Source: Heliocybe sulcata
Taxonomy: Eukaryota; Basidiomycota; Agaricomycetes; Gloeophyllales; Gloeophyllaceae
NCBI GenBank assembly: GCA_004369045.1
Contig: ML213517.1
Span: 688,757-752,756, forward strand
Length of the DNA stretch: 64,000 bases
Direction of reading: 5' to 3'
Shown: positions 11,827 through 22,375 of the stretch, in pieces
How positions within the stretch are numbered: the stretch's first letter is position 1
Layout of the letters: every line of letters starts with the position of its first letter
Notes under the pieces: model-generated
Seen by the model: only the letters and a program-made list of their open reading frames with translations
What the model was told of the DNA's origin: nothing
The model's database searches: none
Translations under genes and position numbers: made by a program

Positions 11827-13157
11827 TCATATCTCGTTCAAACCCTGATGCCACTTGTCTACAGTCTCGAAAAACTCCAGGGGATCGACTCGGTCGCTCC
11901 ATTCCGCAATTGTCAAACACCTACGCAGGTGCTTTCCGGGATCCCCGGTAGCCGCAAGCCACGCAGGCACCTTCTCGCCGACGTAGCTCCTGAACAAAAG
12001 CTGGTACCTTTGGATATCCTTCTCACTCATAACGTCTTCCCTGAAGCGTCCGAAGGGACGCAACTGAATGGCCCAGAGCGGGACAGTACGCGCCCCCTCC
12101 CAGTCGATGACGGCCTTGATCACTGTCGGATTGGTCTCGTCGAGCAAGATGTTGCTGTAGTTCATGTCGCCATGTTCAAGCGCAATGCGGGTCATGTCAT
12201 CGTCAGGCTGCTCTGGAACGATGCGATCGCTGGCGATCTGCTCAACGACGGCGACGGTCCTGAGCTGACGCTCGGTTTCGTCCTCTTCGGGGCTGCACTG
12301 GTACGCCAAGTCGCGTCTGGCCACAGCTTGAATCCACTCGAGGGGGGACTCGAAGGGGCCGCACTTCTTCGGGTCGGGAGGGGCGATGGCTGCCACTTTT
12401 CCTGTGGGCATGAACGTCATGGGCCCGACCTTGAAACCATTTTCTCCGTCTTCCCATATGCTGCCGATACTCGAGAAGCGGAGACCAAGAAGCTCTGCCC
12501 AGACATCCGCAATGGCTCGAACGACGAGAGCGCGCTGGTCCTCGTCCATATTCTGCCACGCCTTCTGAACATTCACGCCCTTGATCTGCAGTGCCACATA
12601 AGCCAGGTCAGCGACCAAGGACCAAGAGAGCTCACGTATTCCATCAGCATCCACTCTCCCCCGACCTTCCCGTCCTCATCAGGATCGTATGCGAGCACTT
12701 CGGGAACAGGTATCTTGGTATTCTTTTTGACGAACCTAATAGTTGCTATCTATCCAAATCAGAGAGTCAGTAGTGTGGGTGTGGCACGATAGTGAACGCC
12801 TACTTCCGATGCCATCTTGCGTGGAGGTGTTATCCCGCATCCCATGTCGGGGATCCTAAAGTACGGGAAATGAACTCGAGCAACAACGTACGTGTCGTCG
12901 GACAGAGTTGCTATATAAATCTAGGAAAATCAAATAGAACAATTCAGCTCGACTGTCCGTCCCTAATGCTGGAAGAACGTAAGCTGACTCTATGATGGCT
13001 CCCTAGGAGTGGACTGTCATTATGAAGTTAGGTGGCACTTGATCTGCCACTCACCGCTAGTGTACCAAACTAGCTCCTTGCAAGACTTGGAGAGATACTC
13101 GCCGATACGTGAGGCGAGAATGTCGGTATCAATGAAGTAGTGAGCGTCGGCCGACAT
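11827..13157 (-). CDS. APH-like kinase, module copy 1 (368 aa)
   Basis: Minus-strand exons 13157-13055, 13002-12989, 12920-12804, 12749-12636 and 12585-11827 join in frame into 368 aa. The fold is that of the aminoglycoside phosphotransferase / choline-kinase-like superfamily. There is an N-lobe strand TYVVARV, a NTKIPVPEVLAYD segment, a hinge ending WMLMEY, a Brenner-type catalytic loop LEHGDMNYSN (HxD, with Asn five residues after the Asp) and the metal-binding VIDWEGA. The C-terminus has a long helical part with SYVGEKVPAWL. The second exon is a 14-nt micro-exon, supported because the same device is needed in copies 2 and 5. The gene is divergent from the CBM-like gene at 13567, and a TATA-like CATATATAAGG lies about 85 bp upstream. 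The phosphate acceptor is unknown; fungal members of this family rarely act on antibiotics. Confidence 0.85.
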
Positions 13158-13566
13158 GTTGCGGCCACGACTCTTGATGAAACAATGGAGATGGAGGCGA
13201 GAGGCAAGGTAGCGTGGGATCACCGAAGAAGAAGGACCCTTATATATGCTTCTGGATGGGCCACAGAAGCGGGCGCAAGGCTAAACTAAAGTCGCGCAGT
13301 GCACATGGTGACGACAGGGTCTGCGGGCCACAATCCGATGGTGAGAAGGACCGATGGCGGACTGATAAAGGACACGAGGTAGATCTGCCACCGGTCCAGA
13401 ACATCAGCTGAAGTAATTGATGTGGCTTGAGAAGCTCTTGCACCTGGGAATAATTGGATGCAACCTTGAAATGCGAACTTAAGAACGTGCCACATACCTC
13501 CCTTGTAGACTCTTCATCGTCTACACCCCGCTCGACCTCCCGACGCCAAGCAGTTGATTCGACACA
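13158..13566. promoter_or_regulatory. Bidirectional promoter, module copy 1
   Basis: A 409-bp spacer separates the ATGs of the kinase (minus) and the CBM-like gene (plus). A TATATAAG-type box for the kinase lies at 13239-13248 and a GTGCCAC heptamer at 13487-13493. Much of the spacer aligns with the copy 2 spacer, for example around the GGGCCACAGAAGCG and GCCACCGGTCCAGA blocks. Confidence 0.6.
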
Positions 13567-13898
13567 ATGTCGAGCCCTATAAGCCCCACCGTGACCCGAA
13601 TAGAAAATCCTAATTTGGTGACGAAGATTTGGTGGCCGAATATTGACTGGGAGAGTGGCGAGACGTGCGGGGTCTTTGACCCCAAAACAAAGGTGACGTA
13701 TCTGTATCTATGTCTGTTACGCCGTAAGTTTCTCTTTACCCTCAGCTTTACGCCCAACCTGACAGAGTCGACGCATAGACAGAACAGACAAGTGCAATGC
13801 AGTAAGTTTCACTGCATCATCGCGCGCTGCTTGTCTGATCACTGGCGCCGACATAGCCACCGAATGAGAAGTACTGGAGGTTAATACAAGCCAACTGA
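13567..13898 (+). CDS. Stand-alone CBM5/12-like small protein, module copy 1 (70 aa)
   Basis: Exons 13567-13723, 13788-13801 and 13857-13898 give 70 aa. The pattern is W22-x5-W28-x2-G31, then a Cys-Gly-Val-Phe strand, Y47-x-C49, H53, P58-P59 and Y63-W64. This matches the aromatic/Gly/Tyr-x-Cys/His/Pro/Trp spacing of CBM5/12 (chitin-binding type 3) domains, where the exposed aromatics stack on sugar rings. There is no signal peptide, so an intracellular protein is implied. The central exon is only 14 nt. The C-terminal exon (PPNEKYW...) is 42 nt in all four copies. I infer glycan binding from the pattern only; no homology search was run. Confidence 0.7.
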
Positions 13899-15850
13899 CA
13901 CCCATTGGACCGCATTAAGAGCACCTTGTACATACTGTACCAAGAGGTCAAAGTGAGTTCATCTTACGACATGGTATGGGACAGGCTGACCCATTGTACT
14001 CTTCTCTAGCAGCGTCGTCTTCGAGGGAATATTTTGGGCTCCTTTTCTGCACCTGTACCACCTGTCCTTATATCATGTTGTACTCTGCATAGTCATTAAT
14101 TGTGGAAATCTCGGGAAGAAATCATAGCACACCTGTTTAACTTTCATTCAACACGGCGAAATTGGCCTGTGACCACGCCGCATACAAGCCTATATTAGTC
14201 AGCGCCCATACCACGTTGCTATCCCTGATCTGACACGAGTAACAATTCCAGGATGAATGACCCATGAGTAATCACACATGTTAGTGATACGCAAAAAGGT
14301 ACTGTAGGGCCCTGACATGGAAATCTATCACTTTCTTCTGATGTATCCACTAGGAGTGAGCAGCGCCATCTGCAGAGAGGGGATGGCCGCATAACAAGCC
14401 ACCAATGTCGTACAAACTGGACGTACCGAAGGTACAGGGCGAAAATATCGATCAGCTAGCGCGGAACGTAATCCTCGAGACGGACATGGCCTGAGGTGAA
14501 TGCATGTATCCACTAAGGTATGTGTTCCCAAATATGTTTAATCTTTGGAAGGTCCATGTACGAAGCCCGCCACGGGTTCTGACATCATTTAGGATAGTGT
14601 TAAAATATCAAAAAATATCAAAAAGGCTCAAAAACTCACCGAGTATCATGAATTGCAAAGCCGGCCTTGCCCCGCAATGCCGACAATAATTAGGAACTTT
14701 CCTCATCCCGAACACGAGAATGCTTCGCCATAGGCGCCCACAATACCGTAGTATATCCAGCTAGTCAATTCAATAGCAGTACAGCGCGTCGTTCTGGATC
14801 AGACTGGCCAGGTTCCTTGCGATGGGCAGTGCCTCCCGAATTTGAGTATTCATAGCATACTAACGAACGTAGCTTTGGTTTCCTCTCACCGCTTCAACGG
14901 TCTCAATGAGGCTTCCGACGCCGTAAAAGCCAAGTGCAGGACGACAGAGTAACTATTCGTAGTAAGTAGTAAGAGTCTCCAGTCTCGCTGGTGGGAGAGT
15001 TAGAAGTCACATCGTCACGCCACGCTTCACGTGAAGGACGCGTCGTGGCCGCCCGGCGTTCGTAGTGTACTCCTTTGAACTTGTGCTTGAAGCCTACTAT
15101 GCTGGTGCATCACAGTTATCGCCCTTCCGTTATAACTTGGGGAAGCGGGCCACTGCGTTGCATGGCATTTTACGAGTCCTGAGGTCTGAGCAATACTTTA
15201 ACTACACAATGTATTTTCTGCTTAAATAATATAACCTACTTTGCCTATAGTGCAGAGTATGAAGGATGGTTTTGGAAACTTAATGAATCAAACCATCAAC
15301 TAGGCACACAATTGATAAGTTCTGAGCACTGAGCACCACACCAGCACACCTGAATTGCCGACGCCGCGACTAGGACCCGAATAAACCACTTCAACTGCAA
15401 CTTGTAGTGGGTTCCCACGGTAAGAAGGGTCTCCGGCAAAGACGACGGCGTGAAAAATCACAAGATGTACGGTAATTCACAATAATATTGGTAAACACAC
15501 CTTGAGCTGATAAGATCTTATATTGAGAAGTAGAGGTGGACTTGCGCAGAACTGCACGACGAGGGACAAACGGAAGCGGAACGGACACTACAAAACGCGG
15601 TTTGTAGGGATTTTGTAGTCACGAATACAAACGGAATTAAATCGGAGCCTCAATTTTGTAGTGAACACCACACAAAATAACTCTCACGACTTCTCGGCAT
15701 TCTATTCCCACGACGCTTGTGTTCGGCAAACCGCTCACTTTTGAACGTAAGGACTCCTCCTTCGTACCTCAGGACTCGTAACAGCAAAGTTGATCAAAGT
15801 ATTATCGTTCAGGTGGAGGACGTCCTTTCCTACATACGAAATAGAGTACA
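13899..15850. other. Spacer between module copies 1 and 2
   Basis: About 1.95 kb without a convincing gene, AT-richer than its surroundings. It includes short self-similar pieces such as two adjacent AAAATATC units near 14603. No transposon ends or target-site duplications were recognised. Confidence 0.5.
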
Positions 15851-17181
15851 TTACTGAAGGTTGTCTAAACCCTGTTGCCACCTGTCCCCTCTCTCAAAAA
15901 ATTCTTCAGCTTGAAGCAAAGTGCTTCGCTGAGCCAAGCCCAAGTACGAACGAAGTGTCTTACCAGGCTCGCCCGTAGCCGCAAGCCAGTCAGGGACTTT
16001 CTCTCCAACATAGCTCCTGAATAAGCGCTGATACTTCTTCTTATCCTCCTCGCCCATAATCGGCATATCAAAATCAAGAAACGGACGTGGTTGGATAGCC
16101 CACAACGGAACCGTCCTCGCGCCCTCCCAGTCAATGACGGACTTGATTGTTGTCGGATCCATGGGATCAAGCACGATGTTGCTGTAGTTCATGTCCTTAT
16201 GCTCGAGCGCAATCCTTGACAGGTGGTCGTCGGGCAGTTCAGGTAAAACACCGTCATCCATGATCTTCTGAATCACGGTATCCTTGTGTCGAAGCTGGGC
16301 ATCGTCGCGGTGGAGAGACAGCTTGTAGTTCATGTCGCCTTTTGCGAGGGCTAAAAGCTACATACGAGGCGACTCGAAAGGGCCGCACTTGTTTGGATCC
16401 GGAGCTGAGAGTGTGTATATGTTGTTAGAAGGCATAAATGTCATTGGCCCGACCTTGAAACCATTTCTCCCGTCTTCCCATATGCTGCCGATCCTCGAGA
16501 AGCGGAGACCGAGAAGCTCTACCCAGACGTCCGCAATGGCTTGAACAGCAAGTGCGCGCTGGTCCTCGTCCATATTCTGCCACGCTTCCTGTACATCCAA
16601 GCCATCGACCTGTGGTCTCGAGTGAGCCGAGCGGCTGATGAAGGCTGGTAAGACTCACGTATTCCATCAGCATCCCCTCTCCCCCGACCTTCCCGTCCTC
16701 ATCAGAATCATATGCGAGCACTTCGGGAACAGGAATCTTGGTATTTTCTTTGACAAACTTCATAGTCGCTATCTGCCAGGTCAGAGAGTCAGTCCTATAC
16801 GAGTGGCACGATGGACCATGCCGACCTCCGACATCATCTTGCCTGACGGTGTTATTCCGTTTCCCGTGCCGGGCCGCCTGAGGCTGGGGAAATGGACCCT
16901 AGCAATGACGCACGTATCATCATATAGAGTCGCTCTGTAGATCTGTCAAAGGCGGCAAAAGCAATTCAACTCGACTGTGCGTCTATAGTGCTGGAAGAAC
17001 GGCAGCTGACTCTATGATGGCTCCCTGGGATGGATCGATGGTCATTATGAGTTAGGTGGCACTCGAACTACCACTCACCGCTTGTGTAGCAAACCAGCTC
17101 CTTGCAAGGCTTGGAGAGATGCTCTTCGATACGCGAGACAAGGACATGGTCATCGATACTGAAGTACGGGTCGGAGGACAT
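15851..17181 (-). pseudogene. APH-like kinase, module copy 2, one in-frame stop
   Basis: The exon map is identical to copy 1: 17181-17079, micro-exon 17024-17011, 16942-16826, 16772-16659 and 16609-15851, again 369 codons in frame. At 16360-16358 the frame has TAG where copy 1 has TGG (Trp in LEWIQA). The predicted product stops at residue 199, before the catalytic loop. Downstream of the stop the coding sequence is intact: LEHKDMNYSN, VIDWEGA and the C-terminal helices, with no frameshift. The decay therefore looks recent. Also odd is Gly in place of Trp in the hinge (GGEGMLMEY). Its divergent partner at 17557 is intact. A sequencing error or stop read-through cannot be excluded from one sequence. 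Confidence 0.8.
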
Positions 17182-17556
17182 GTCGCAGCCACGAGTTTCG
17201 AGTAGACAATGGAGAAGAGAGGCGATGTAGCGTGGGATATCCGGAGAAGCCGGATCCTTATATACGCTTATGGACGGGCCACAGAAGCGAGCGCAAGGCA
17301 AAACCAAGATTGCGCAGGCCGCATGGTGATGATAGGATCTGAATGCCACACAGGGTGATAGCGAGAAGGATCGCTGGTGGTCTGATAAGTATTGCCGAGA
17401 GACCGTGCCACCGGTCCAGAGCATCAGCTGAAGTAATACGATTGCAACTTGAAGCTGATGCGCCTGGGAAATAGATGATGGAGCCCGTTAACTCTGAACG
17501 AACTGGGTCGTGCCACATACCTTCTTGTAGACTCCTGAGTCTTATACCACACCTGG
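17182..17556. promoter_or_regulatory. Bidirectional promoter, module copy 2
   Basis: A 375-bp spacer. The TATA-like CCTTATATACGC (17256-17267) is about 80 bp from the kinase start. GTGCCAC occurs at 17405-17411 and 17510-17516, followed by the same ACATACCT..TTGTAGACTC block as in copy 1. Confidence 0.6.
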
Positions 17557-17891
17557 ATGTCTGATCTTGTCAAGATGGCCACCACGATCCAGAATACAAG
17601 GGGTGTGACCAGGAAGTGGGCACCCGGATACAAATGGGAGCCAGGCCAGTCCTGCGGCATATTCAATCCCGTAAATAAGACGGAGACATCATATGACTGC
17701 ACCCTTGCTCGTAAGTCTTGCATGCTCGCTTTGTCCTACACATTCTCACATAGATAGTGCCTAGATCAAAGCGATGAGACCAACTTCGTAAGTCGAACTT
17801 AACAGTGTTGTACCGTACCTGGCCCGCCTGATCACCAATATTGGCACAGCCTCCCAACAACACTTATTGGAAACCTGCTAAGATCTCCTGA
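17557..17891 (+). CDS. Stand-alone CBM5/12-like small protein, module copy 2 (72 aa)
   Basis: Exons 17557-17710, 17765-17787 and 17850-17891 encode 72 aa. It shows KWAPGYKWEPGQSCGIF, then a Tyr-x-Cys, His and PPNNTYWKP with the same order and spacing as copies 1, 3 and 4. The acceptor at 17764 is fixed because nearer AGs would give immediate stops. The protein is well diverged from copy 1 outside the aromatic/Cys/Pro frame. That argues that the frame itself is under selection, even though the adjacent kinase copy carries a stop. Confidence 0.7.
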
Positions 17892-19124
17892 TAACCGTTC
17901 CATACATCATCAAGGGCATTGTCTGCATTGTATATCAGGTAAGTCAAACCCAGCCGTCGGTATGGAACAAACGAACTGAATGTACTCTCCAGCTAGAACC
18001 ATCGACTTCCTCACACCGTTCGGGATTCGTGCTATGATTTGAGCAGTTTACTCTTATGCCATGTGATACCTGCAATTTTAGAAAGGATCAGACTTCTTGG
18101 AATGCATGCAGCGCACCTAGGTAGATATCTGTGAACTGAAAATGAAATTCTGTCGTAGAGTCCGAGTGCTGAACCATGTACCGATCTGTGCATCCGTGTT
18201 ATTCTGCCAGTTCCATGCGCTTTGCGCGAATGAAGATCATGCAGGAATTGAGTCCGTAGAACGGGACCCCCATCTAAAAAACGTATTAGCGATGCATACG
18301 CGTGAAAGGAGGGAGTACAGCACGGTAGACCACTGGCGCGCGCGATCTTCCTTTGAATCTCATCAATCCTGGTGAGGCAGACCGGATCTAGAGACAGCTA
18401 TGGAAGAACCTGAGGTTACTCGACCAACGAGAGATACGATTTGCGGGAGACAGGAGCAGGAAGAGAGTCGAGCAGAATGTGGCGACCATATTCATTCGTC
18501 AAGCATAAAATTCTGAGCTGCTAGACTTCACCAGTTGGTGCACCCTAGTTCTGGAACCATTTGAAACGACCCGATGATGCACCAATGATGGGCAACAAAC
18601 GGAGCTACACCGCTTGAAAACTCTAGGTCTCCGCATAAAGTCGCCTTGCTCGTCCGACGTCACGCTTTAAAAACAGAAGTACCGAGCGCCTGGGTGTGTC
18701 CTGGATCCATTGATGTCGCGAGTCCAAGGAGACAAGCATTGCAATGCATATGCCAGGAGCTCTGCCAGGTAGTTCGTATTCCGGGATCCGGGTCCAACCA
18801 CGGCCCGGTGATGGACGCGGAGGCTTCGAAGCTTAAAGTTCGTCGAAGCTTTGGTTGGCCGACTCTTCGACCGCAATTCAATATTCAGTATTGCTGTTGG
18901 GCACCTCCCTTCAGCATCCTAGCCGACTGTTCTTATGCTATCGCTACGAGTCATGGATACGACCGGACAAACCGACACTGATCTGAGGATTCACCCGGAC
19001 ACGAGAGCAGTTGCTACTCATCCGGTTCTTAGCGCTCATGTGACTAACCTGAGTGGCATGGGCAGTCCACCTTGCATCTGTTGTATTCCTTTCTACATTA
19101 CCATGGCTATGACCAACCTCCAGA
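17892..19124. other. Spacer between module copies 2 and 3
   Basis: About 1.2 kb. The first hundred bases resemble the 3' flank of copy 1. No gene recognised. Confidence 0.5.
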
Positions 19125-20370
19125 CTAAATCAGGCCACGCTTGTGACGATCGATCATGTCAAACTGCGCCTCGACAGGGTCCCAGGTGCTAGTCTCAGCA
19201 AGACCCAGCATCTCCCTCAATCCGTAGCCAGGATCATCAGTGGCGGCGTACCATAATGGTACAGACTCCCGAAGAGTCTCCCGGGTGCGAACTTGCAAGG
19301 CGCGGACCTCTTCCGCGGAGGAAAGGCCGACGGAGCTGAGGCGAGAGTACCACCGCGGCTGTATCGCGAACAGCGGAACTGTTCTGGCGCCCTCCCAATC
19401 AATGACGCCCACAACACGGGTGGGATCCTGAAAGTCGACGATAATGTTGCCTGGAGTCAGGTCGACATGATGGAGAGCAATGGCGCAGAGGTCCTGGACG
19501 GAGGGGTCGTCAAATACGGGCGTGGAGCGCAAGGCTTGAAGTGCAGCCGCACGGTGCGCTTCCCTCTCAGGCGTAGTCGGGTAGCTGGTCTTGTAGTCCA
19601 ATTCTCCGAGCGCCACCGCTACTATCCACTCTCGAATGGACGTGAAGGGGCCACACTTGGCATCGTCCGGGGGTCCGATGTCGTAACTGTTGTTGGACGG
19701 GAGAAACGTCATAGGCCCGACTTGGCCGCCATCATACAGGCTGCCGATACTGTCGAAACGCAAACTGAGAAGTTGGCGTTCGACGTCTGCGATGGAGACT
19801 GCCGCGGCGGTACGTTGTTCAGGAGACATGTCCGCCCATGTATGAAGCAATCGATTACCCTCGACCTGATATTCGGTCGGTACGTAGACGGGGGAGAAAT
19901 AGCATGCCACATACGTATTCCATGACCATCCATTCAGCCCCGACGCTGCCATCTTTGTCTTCATCGTGGTACAACACGTCTGGCACAGGTATCTTGGTAT
20001 GCTCGCGGAGATACTTGAGAGTAGCGATCTGGAATGGCCTCTAAGCTTCCGCAGACTTCAGATGAGAAAATGGCATATCTCACTTCAGAGCGCTTTTTTG
20101 ACGGTGGCACGATACCCGACCCAACCTGACGGAAAAAAGGGTCGCTGATTCTGACGACACGCTTCATGCCGCTCGTAAAGGTGACCACGTATGTCTGTGA
20201 GCGCAACCGCATGTCAGCACCGTGACCGCTGGCATCGAAGGACAAGGATAACTCGCCCTATGGTGGCTACCACGGTCAAGCCCCTCCACGGGCAGAGTGT
20301 ACGGGTCAGAGAAGTGGCCGCTCAGCTTGTCCAATATGAGGAGTAACTGGGAAGACTCTGTGTCGGACAT
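19125..20370 (-). CDS. APH-like kinase, module copy 3 (359 aa)
   Basis: Exons 20370-20257, 20194-20084, 20028-19915 and 19865-19125 give 359 aa, the same length and exon sizes as copy 4. Motifs: TYVVTF then VVRIS (N-lobe), REHTKIPVPDV, hinge WMVMEY, catalytic loop LHHVDLTPGN and VIDWEGARTVPLFAIQPRW. The first intron must start with GC (AGG|GCGAGT) to keep the frame; it is 62 nt, with a CTGAC branch about 20 nt before its AG. In this lineage the 14-nt micro-exon of copies 1 and 2 is fused to exon 1, which ends RGSHHR. Both metal- and base-type Asp residues are present, so activity is expected. Divergent from the CBM-like gene at 21053. Confidence 0.85.
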
Positions 20371-21052
20371 GATGGCGTTGATAGACAGTGGCAGGAAGTA
20401 CAGGAAGCCGAAGCTGTGGGTGAAAAGTGCGACCAAGACCCCTTATATACAAAGAGGATGTTGCACGTCGTCCTGTGGCATGGTGGTAAAAACATCAGCC
20501 GCGAGCCAGATAACCGAATCAAGGTATTCCATTGTTCGCCTGGAAACGTAGGATCAGGGTCATCAGGAGCAACAGGAACACGCGGTGAGCTTATGTAACA
20601 TTAATGCGCTTCTTTGTGGCCGTCGTGCCACACAGCAAACCTTATCATATGCCACAAAGAAGCTCTTTCGCCAGATTCTCCTGCCCTTATTGGCTCGGTG
20701 GAAGACACGAGCCGCGTAGAATTTAGCCGCGTCGGGCGAGTTCTATTCGGCGGAGAACCGGGCAGCGGGTATCTTGAAAATGACAAATGTCAGAAGCTCT
20801 CAACAAAGGAGTTAGAATCAACCCACATCGTTCTTGTTGCCAGCGTAGACACGTTTCTTGATTGTCTCTAGCTTCTGTGTTTCTTCCACCAGGGTCATCA
20901 AGGCCACATCGCCAACAGCCCGACAATGCCACACCTCCCATGAGTGTCACTTACACGCGAGGACTTCCCTTGTACTGTCCTCGATATATAAGAGATCCGT
21001 CCCAAGCAAGGAGCATTATCTCTGTATCCAACCTCGTCGGTCAAAATCTGCA
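20371..21052. promoter_or_regulatory. Bidirectional promoter, module copy 3
   Basis: A 682-bp spacer. There is a kinase-side TATATAAG box around 20443-20450 (about 75 bp from the start) and a CBM-side TATATAAG box at 20985-20992 (about 60 bp from the start). GTGCCAC lies at 20625-20631, with further TGCCAC/GTGGCA hits at about 20471, 20650 and 20926. The whole spacer aligns with the copy 4 spacer in inverted orientation. Confidence 0.65.
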
Positions 21053-21403
21053 ATGTCACACACAGCTCGCGTCGTTCATCCAGGCCCTCGTCAGCCGAAC
21101 GGCATCGAGGCCTTGACCAATATCTGGACGGAGGATTTCGAGTGGCAACTCAATTCAACTTGTTCTGTTTGGTCCCAAGAGCACGGCAAAGTCGCCGTAT
21201 ATGAGTGCGTCGTGACACGTAGGCTTTTTTCTCTTTGTTAATGCACAGCAACATAACTCACATGAAATATTTTACATCACCCAGACAAGAGTTCTGCGGC
21301 CAATGCGGTATGCTTGCTTCAAACCTGATTTGAGAATGTTTTCCCTCACGCATCGCGATAGCCGCCAAAGAGCACGTACTGGAAGTTCCTGCGCCTGGTT
21401 TAG
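21053..21403 (+). CDS. Stand-alone CBM5/12-like small protein, module copy 3 (76 aa)
   Basis: Exons 21053-21218, 21285-21307 and 21362-21403 encode 76 aa. Key positions are W25, W31, C37, W40, Y50-x-C52, H56, P64-P65 and Y69-W70, followed by KFLRLV. Compared with copies 1 and 2 it has a longer N-terminal arm (PGPRQPNGIE) and CSVW in place of CGVF. No signal peptide or membrane segment. The inferred role is intracellular glycan or sugar binding in partnership with the divergently transcribed kinase. The CBM assignment rests on motif spacing alone. Confidence 0.7.
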
Positions 21404-22375
21404 GGCACGCATTTGAAGTTTACGGCCTATGACCGTTGTACGATGGTGAGCGGCTCAGAGGCGTTCATGTTGCATACAGAGATTCTAATCATTGGTCCCG
21501 TCAATACCAGAGCTCTGCGCCTGTATAACATCTCAATATGCGTATCCATACCTGTTCTTTCTGCCACCTTAATTCAGCTCACAGCTTTGATTCAATATAT
21601 TTCGCTCGCCTGACTGGACCGCGCATATGGTGATATTGAGTGATATGCAATATCGATGCAACACTTATCGTTATGATGACTTGAATGTCTTGGAGGGACC
21701 GAGTCCTGGCACTCTTCAAGATGATGCAACTATATGTTATGGTGACGGGACGACCAGCCTTAGTTCCATTATTTGCCCTGCTCCTCCTTAGCATGTGCCA
21801 TATAAGGGTATATCGTCGACATGCCTTTCTGCATTAATACCACGAGACCGTATGGTAGGCTGAGGATGCGGGAGTCGCCTACATGGAGTACTTTGCTTTC
21901 GCTTTTTCAAAGTTGCAGAGGAGGGCCTGGTATTGTCTCATACATTCGACTGATCCTACTCAAAATGTGACCAGGGCACGCGTTCATTTCGCTAGGGCAA
22001 TGCGAGGTCGGGTCAAAGCAACCGGAAGTTTCAGGTGTGAATGCAAGAGGGGTGTAGGTCGACCTAGTGTTATCGGCTGCAGTCTGATGCTCTCAGGTAT
22101 AACGGAACGAGTCCAAGGATACTGGCCACAAGGTCAAGCTTAAGTCGACTGCGTAGAAGTGATGCGTTGATGCTCCGGAAATCCCCGCTAGTGGACGCGT
22201 GACGGCCCGGTGAATCTGTACTGTAGTCTAAGTTCAAGCTCAAGTTCGAAAGTTATATATATTCGCTTGGTATCCTAGCAAAATATACCACTTGGCTCTG
22301 ACAGCGAACGTTGGATGAGGACGCTTCAAGAATCGCAAGTCGGCGGTGGCAGAACCTGACTAGTCTGCCACGGAT
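21404..22375. other. Intergenic; edge of the inverted duplication
   Basis: Similarity to 45615-45816 (inverted) continues to about 21610. From there to the NCS1 gene I see nothing. Confidence 0.5.

Larger units (their letters stand above)
11827..13898. repeat. Direct segmental duplication, unit 1 (partner 15851-17891)
   Basis: Kinase exons, introns, the bidirectional spacer and the small gene are all alignable with unit 2 in the same order and orientation, about 4 kb apart. Non-coding blocks in the spacer are also conserved, so the whole two-gene module was duplicated, not just one gene. Confidence 0.8.
15851..17891. repeat. Direct segmental duplication, unit 2 (partner 11827-13898)
   Basis: Counterpart of the previous repeat. 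The kinase here carries the in-frame stop while the small gene is open. Confidence 0.8.
19125..21610. repeat. Inverted segmental duplication, arm 1 (partner 45615-48096)
   Basis: Module copy 3 plus about 200 bp beyond the small gene aligns with 45615-48096 on the opposite strand, with equal exon lengths throughout. The arms are separated by about 24 kb that holds mostly housekeeping genes. Confidence 0.8.
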
